Source: Rhizobium mesoamericanum STM3625 (GTDB taxonomy: Bacteria; Pseudomonadota; Alphaproteobacteria; Rhizobiales; Rhizobiaceae). Taken from it: a stretch of 64,000 nucleotides of DNA. The notes below the pieces were generated by a model that saw only the letters and a program-made list of their open reading frames with translations, ran no database searches and was not told the DNA's origin. Below are positions 61,288 through 64,000 of this stretch, in pieces (the first letter of the stretch is position 1; each line of letters opens with the position of its first letter). Made by a program: the position numbers and the translations under genes. Location of the stretch: assembly GCF_000312665.1 (NCBI RefSeq), contig NZ_HF536772.1, forward strand, positions 2,849,380 through 2,913,379. The letters run 5' to 3'.

Positions 61288-63186
61288 TCAGATTTGCGCG
61301 CCACGTGCCTTCGTCGTGGCATCGAATGCCTTCTCAACGTAAGCATCACGGCCGTACACGTCGTCGAAATACTGCACGACGCCATCCTTGTTCGGCCACG
61401 CCGTGAAATAAGCGACGTAAACCGGTATCTTCTGGGGAACCTGAATGGAGTGGTTCTTGCCGGTCGCGATCTCCTTGCCAATCTGTTCGACGGACGTATT
61501 CAGTACGGCCGCCGCCATCGCACGCGGCTCGGCGAGACGCACGCAACCGTGGCTGAGAGCGCGCATGTCACGCTTGAAGAAGCTCTTCGAGGGCGTGTCA
61601 TGCATGTAGATCGCATGCGCATTTGGGAAGAGGATCTTGAGTTCGCCAAGCGCATTGTCGTCGCTCGGCGGCTGGCGGACGGAAACGTTGGTCGTTGAGC
61701 CGTACCAGTCGACACTGGACGACGCCACGGCACGCCCGCCAACCGTTACCTCATAGCCCATCCGGTCCAGATAACTCGGGTCGGAGCGCAGACGCGGCAG
61801 CATCTCGTTGATGATGATCGACTGCGGAACACCCCAGAAAGGATTGAACTCGACCGTCTCGATCTGATCCTGGAAGAAGAAGGTCTGGTGCGACGGCTGC
61901 CCGACGACAACACGCATCGACAACTGCTCCTTGTTGTCGTTGTGGTAGTAGACCATGTAGGCCGGCTGGTTGATGAAAACGTAGCGCGAGCCGAGATCAT
62001 TCGGTAGCCAACGTGCCTGCTCCAAGGCAACGACCAGCTTTTCGATTTTCGAGGGGTTGCTGTCGCCGCCGACCATGATGCGGACAGTCGCCTGGCCGAT
62101 GACGCCATCCGGCTTCAACCCATGTTCCTTCTGGAAACCTTCGACAAGCGCAACGATCTCCGGCGAATACTCGGTGCTGCCAGCATAGGCAGCAAGCGTT
62201 GCCGTATGCTCAGCCTTGAGGGCGGCCGAACCGTGCTTGGAGATCGCCTTCACGATATTCGGGATTTCGGACGAGCTCTCGCCAGGGTGAAGCACGCCGC
62301 TCAGGGCGATGTTGATACGCTCGCCGCTTGCGCCTTCAGCGCGCAGCTTTGCCAGTTCGCCTTCAAGCGCGACAAACTGCGGCCCGTCCGGCGTGCGGCT
62401 TTTAAGATAGGCGGCCGTGTCCGGGCTCATTCGGGCGAGCTTCAGCACCGGCGCCAGGTTCACGTCCTTACGCTTGAAATCGTGATAGCCGGAGAGCTTG
62501 TTCGGATCGATCCGACCGCGAACGGTGTCCTGCACATAGGCAAGCACCTTGGCGGAAAGCTCCAGCTCGAACTGCGTCAGGGCGCGTTCACGGATTGCTG
62601 GATCCGGATTGGCCGGATCCTCGCTCGGCACCTGGACTGCATAATCAGCCGGGTCGAGACCGACCGACGCGGCATCCGCCAACACGCCCATTGCCGCCTT
62701 GGCGCGATCGTTGACGTCAGTACCGGCCAGCCACAAGAACGGGTTCTTCACGTCTCCGTAATATGCCTCGAGCGCCTTGGCGACTTCGACGGGAGCCCGC
62801 ACCTTGGCCTCGATCAGGAAACGGCGCTGCACCGACGGCGCGGCCTCGGTCGTTGCCGACGCATCGGCAACTGCCCCGGTGACAACAGGGTCGGCAAACT
62901 TGCCGGTGTCAACAAAGCGCATCGCATCCGGCTGATACGTATAGTAGCGCGGGCTCGAAACCTTCGGCAGGGGCGCATCCGGCGCGGACTGGAGGAACGA
63001 AGGCACCGACTGCCTCGGACTGACAATCGTGCCCTGGGTCCGAGCGCGATCCCCGCGGATCATATCCATCAAGGTGTAAGCGTGCGCGGGCGCGGCGCCC
63101 GTGGCAGCCATACCGCAGGAAAGCGCGAGTGCGGAGGCCGCACCTTTCAGAAGGAATGTCATGCTTTTATCCAGTCCCAGTGTCAT
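61288..63186 (-). CDS. L,D-transpeptidase (YcbB-like) with peptidoglycan-binding domain
   Basis: A 632-residue exported enzyme that makes 3-3 cross-links in peptidoglycan, abundant in polar-growing rhizobia. A signal peptide (LLKGAASALALSCGMAATGAAPAHA-like, about residues 11-36) is followed by a helical scaffold region, a PGB_1 domain (FQKEHGLKPDGVIGQATV) and the YkuD domain with SHGCVRL (catalytic C548). Two in-frame ATGs eight codons apart are possible; the first is given. Confidence 0.93.
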   Translation of the reverse strand: MTLGLDKSMTFLLKGAASALALSCGMAATGAAPAHAYTLMDMIRGDRARTQGTIVSPRQSVPSFLQSAPDAPLPKVSSPRYYTYQPDAMRFVDTGKFADPVVTGAVADASATTEAAPSVQRRFLIEAKVRAPVEVAKALEAYYGDVKNPFLWLAGTDVNDRAKAAMGVLADAASVGLDPADYAVQVPSEDPANPDPAIRERALTQFELELSAKVLAYVQDTVRGRIDPNKLSGYHDFKRKDVNLAPVLKLARMSPDTAAYLKSRTPDGPQFVALEGELAKLRAEGASGERINIALSGVLHPGESSSEIPNIVKAISKHGSAALKAEHTATLAAYAGSTEYSPEIVALVEGFQKEHGLKPDGVIGQATVRIMVGGDSNPSKIEKLVVALEQARWLPNDLGSRYVFINQPAYMVYYHNDNKEQLSMRVVVGQPSHQTFFFQDQIETVEFNPFWGVPQSIIINEMLPRLRSDPSYLDRMGYEVTVGGRAVASSSVDWYGSTTNVSVRQPPSDDNALGELKILFPNAHAIYMHDTPSKSFFKRDMRALSHGCVRLAEPRAMAAAVLNTSVEQIGKEIATGKNHSIQVPQKIPVYVAYFTAWPNKDGVVQYFDDVYGRDAYVEKAFDATTKARGAQI

Positions 63187-63564
63187 GCTGTCTTCAAATC
63201 GCGGGCAAGACCCGCCTTAAGAACGTGTTTCATCCGGCGCGTGCGTCACATGGCAGAAAGCCGGCTCGCCCGCCAGCCTCGACCAACTCAACCTTTAGTA
63301 ACTAGGTAAACTCTTGCGCCGGCCGTCAGTTCACACAAAATTATGAAATTATTGGTTAATTTTTTACTCTATTTTCGCGATCAGACACAGTGGCCAAAAA
63401 GCAGCTGCCAGATAAAAATTCAGCCGTGTCTAAAAGATCACTGATCTTTCGCTTACTAACATGACGCCGCCACTCATATTTGTGTTTTCAAGCGGTTTTC
63501 TTCGGATGATTTCAGACCTATAAGACCGCATCTCTGAGACGCACCGCGAAAGAAAGGTATGGCC
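63187..63564. other. Divergent promoter region between the L,D-transpeptidase gene and fumC
   Basis: No coding sequence is apparent in these 378 bases. Bases about 63330-63375 are AT rich, unlike the flanking genes, and probably carry promoter elements for both divergent genes. I see no riboswitch or terminator. Confidence 0.5.
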
Positions 63565-64000
63565 ATGACCTCCACCCGCACCGAAACAGATACGTTCGGC
63601 CCAATCGAAGTTCAGAGTGACAGGTATTGGGGCGCCCAGGCACAGCGCTCCCTTGGCAACTTCAAGATCGGCGCGGAAAGACAGCCGCGGTCGATCATTC
63701 GCGCGCTCGGCATCGTCAAGCAGGCGGCGGCGCGCACAAATATGGCGCTTGGCCAACTCGATCCGGCGATCGGAAACCCTATCGTAAATGCGGCACAGGA
63801 AGTCATCGAGGGCAAACTCAACGATCACTTTCCTCTCGTCGTCTGGCAGACCGGCTCGGGCACGCAATCAAACATGAATGCCAATGAGGTGATCTCCAAC
63901 CGCGCAATAGAAATGCTGGGTGGGGTGATGGGATCGAAGAAGCCGGTTCACCCGAACGATCACGTCAACATGAGCCAGTCGTCGAATGACACCTATCCAA
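63565..64000 (+). CDS. fumC: Fumarate hydratase class II (partial, runs off the window)
   Basis: Hydrates fumarate to malate in the TCA cycle. The first 145 codons are in the window: [31 protein letters not shown], the substrate-binding [19 protein letters not shown] and [13 protein letters not shown]. These identify the iron-independent class II enzyme; the C-terminal signature lies beyond the end. The second of two close ATGs was preferred because AAAGG lies seven bases upstream of it. Confidence 0.95.
   Translation, partial: MTSTRTETDTFGPIEVQSDRYWGAQAQRSLGNFKIGAERQPRSIIRALGIVKQAAARTNMALGQLDPAIGNPIVNAAQEVIEGKLNDHFPLVVWQTGSGTQSNMNANEVISNRAIEMLGGVMGSKKPVHPNDHVNMSQSSNDTYP

Overview
The window is a contiguous piece of a high-GC alphaproteobacterial chromosome, almost certainly from the Rhizobiaceae (Rhizobium/Sinorhizobium/Agrobacterium relatives). 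The evidence is gene content: a CckA hybrid kinase, a recA operator of the rhizobial TTG-N11-CAA form, a malic enzyme fused to a phosphotransacetylase-like domain (DME type), BluB under a cobalamin riboswitch, single-cysteine DksA, and a 2130-residue homologue of the growth-pole ring protein GPR/RgsE, which is known from rhizobia that grow from one pole. No rRNA, tRNA, prophage, insertion sequence or CRISPR array was seen. This is mostly conserved core chromosome, and the species cannot be fixed from the sequence alone.

Layout. 0-7.9 kb (mostly minus strand): rpsD, secreted alkaline phosphatase phoA, a HerA-like ATPase, an MFS transporter, murI and a TrmJ-family RNA methyltransferase (overlapping, likely one operon), and a small exported protein. 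8-12.4 kb (plus strand): icd with its terminator, a GNAT acetyltransferase, a glutathione transferase-like protein, the decayed remains of an AraC/GyrI-like regulator, and a divergent WYL regulator/VOC protein pair. 12.4-18.5 kb: alaS and recA (minus), then the pseudouridine catabolism pair psuK-psuG (plus). 18.5-26.3 kb: cckA, a FliO-like protein, dksA, then sixA-like, ycjX-like and ycjF-like genes. 26.5-30.8 kb: an exported protein, the folate operon folP-folB-folK, a DUF922 protein, a candidate small RNA resembling MmgR/alpha-r8, a ferredoxin and a stand-alone Hpt protein.

31.2-37.6 kb is one giant gene, the rgsE/GPR homologue. It has seven exact-length 44-residue tandem repeats and a cluster of TTAA motifs upstream that includes a full CtrA-type site. 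37.8-41.8 kb (minus): a four-gene Mla/Mce-type lipid transport operon (permease with STAS domain, ATPase, MlaD-like substrate-binding protein, lipoprotein). 41.9-50.6 kb: an enolase-superfamily epimerase, an MFS transporter, an LpxH-like metallophosphatase, dme, a DUF2865 protein, riboswitch-controlled bluB and a beta-propeller protein. 50.8-57.5 kb: an LtaS-type phosphoglycerol transferase, a DUF1003 protein, an unrecognised protein, class II DAHP synthase and a TadG-like protein. 57.5-64 kb: gor, a DUF2059 protein, rpiA, gph, an L,D-transpeptidase and the 5' part of fumC.

Themes. Several genes touch polar growth and the cell envelope (rgsE, L,D-transpeptidase, murI, Mla-like transporter, phosphoglycerol transferase) and the CckA/CtrA cell-cycle circuit (cckA, the Hpt protein, CtrA-like sites). 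The best candidates for follow-up are the rgsE repeat array and its upstream TTAA cluster, the candidate sRNA with its upstream 10-bp inverted repeat, and the regulator pseudogene. I did not find a clearly undescribed multi-gene system. Start codons were chosen by Shine-Dalgarno spacing, and several are GTG or TTG.
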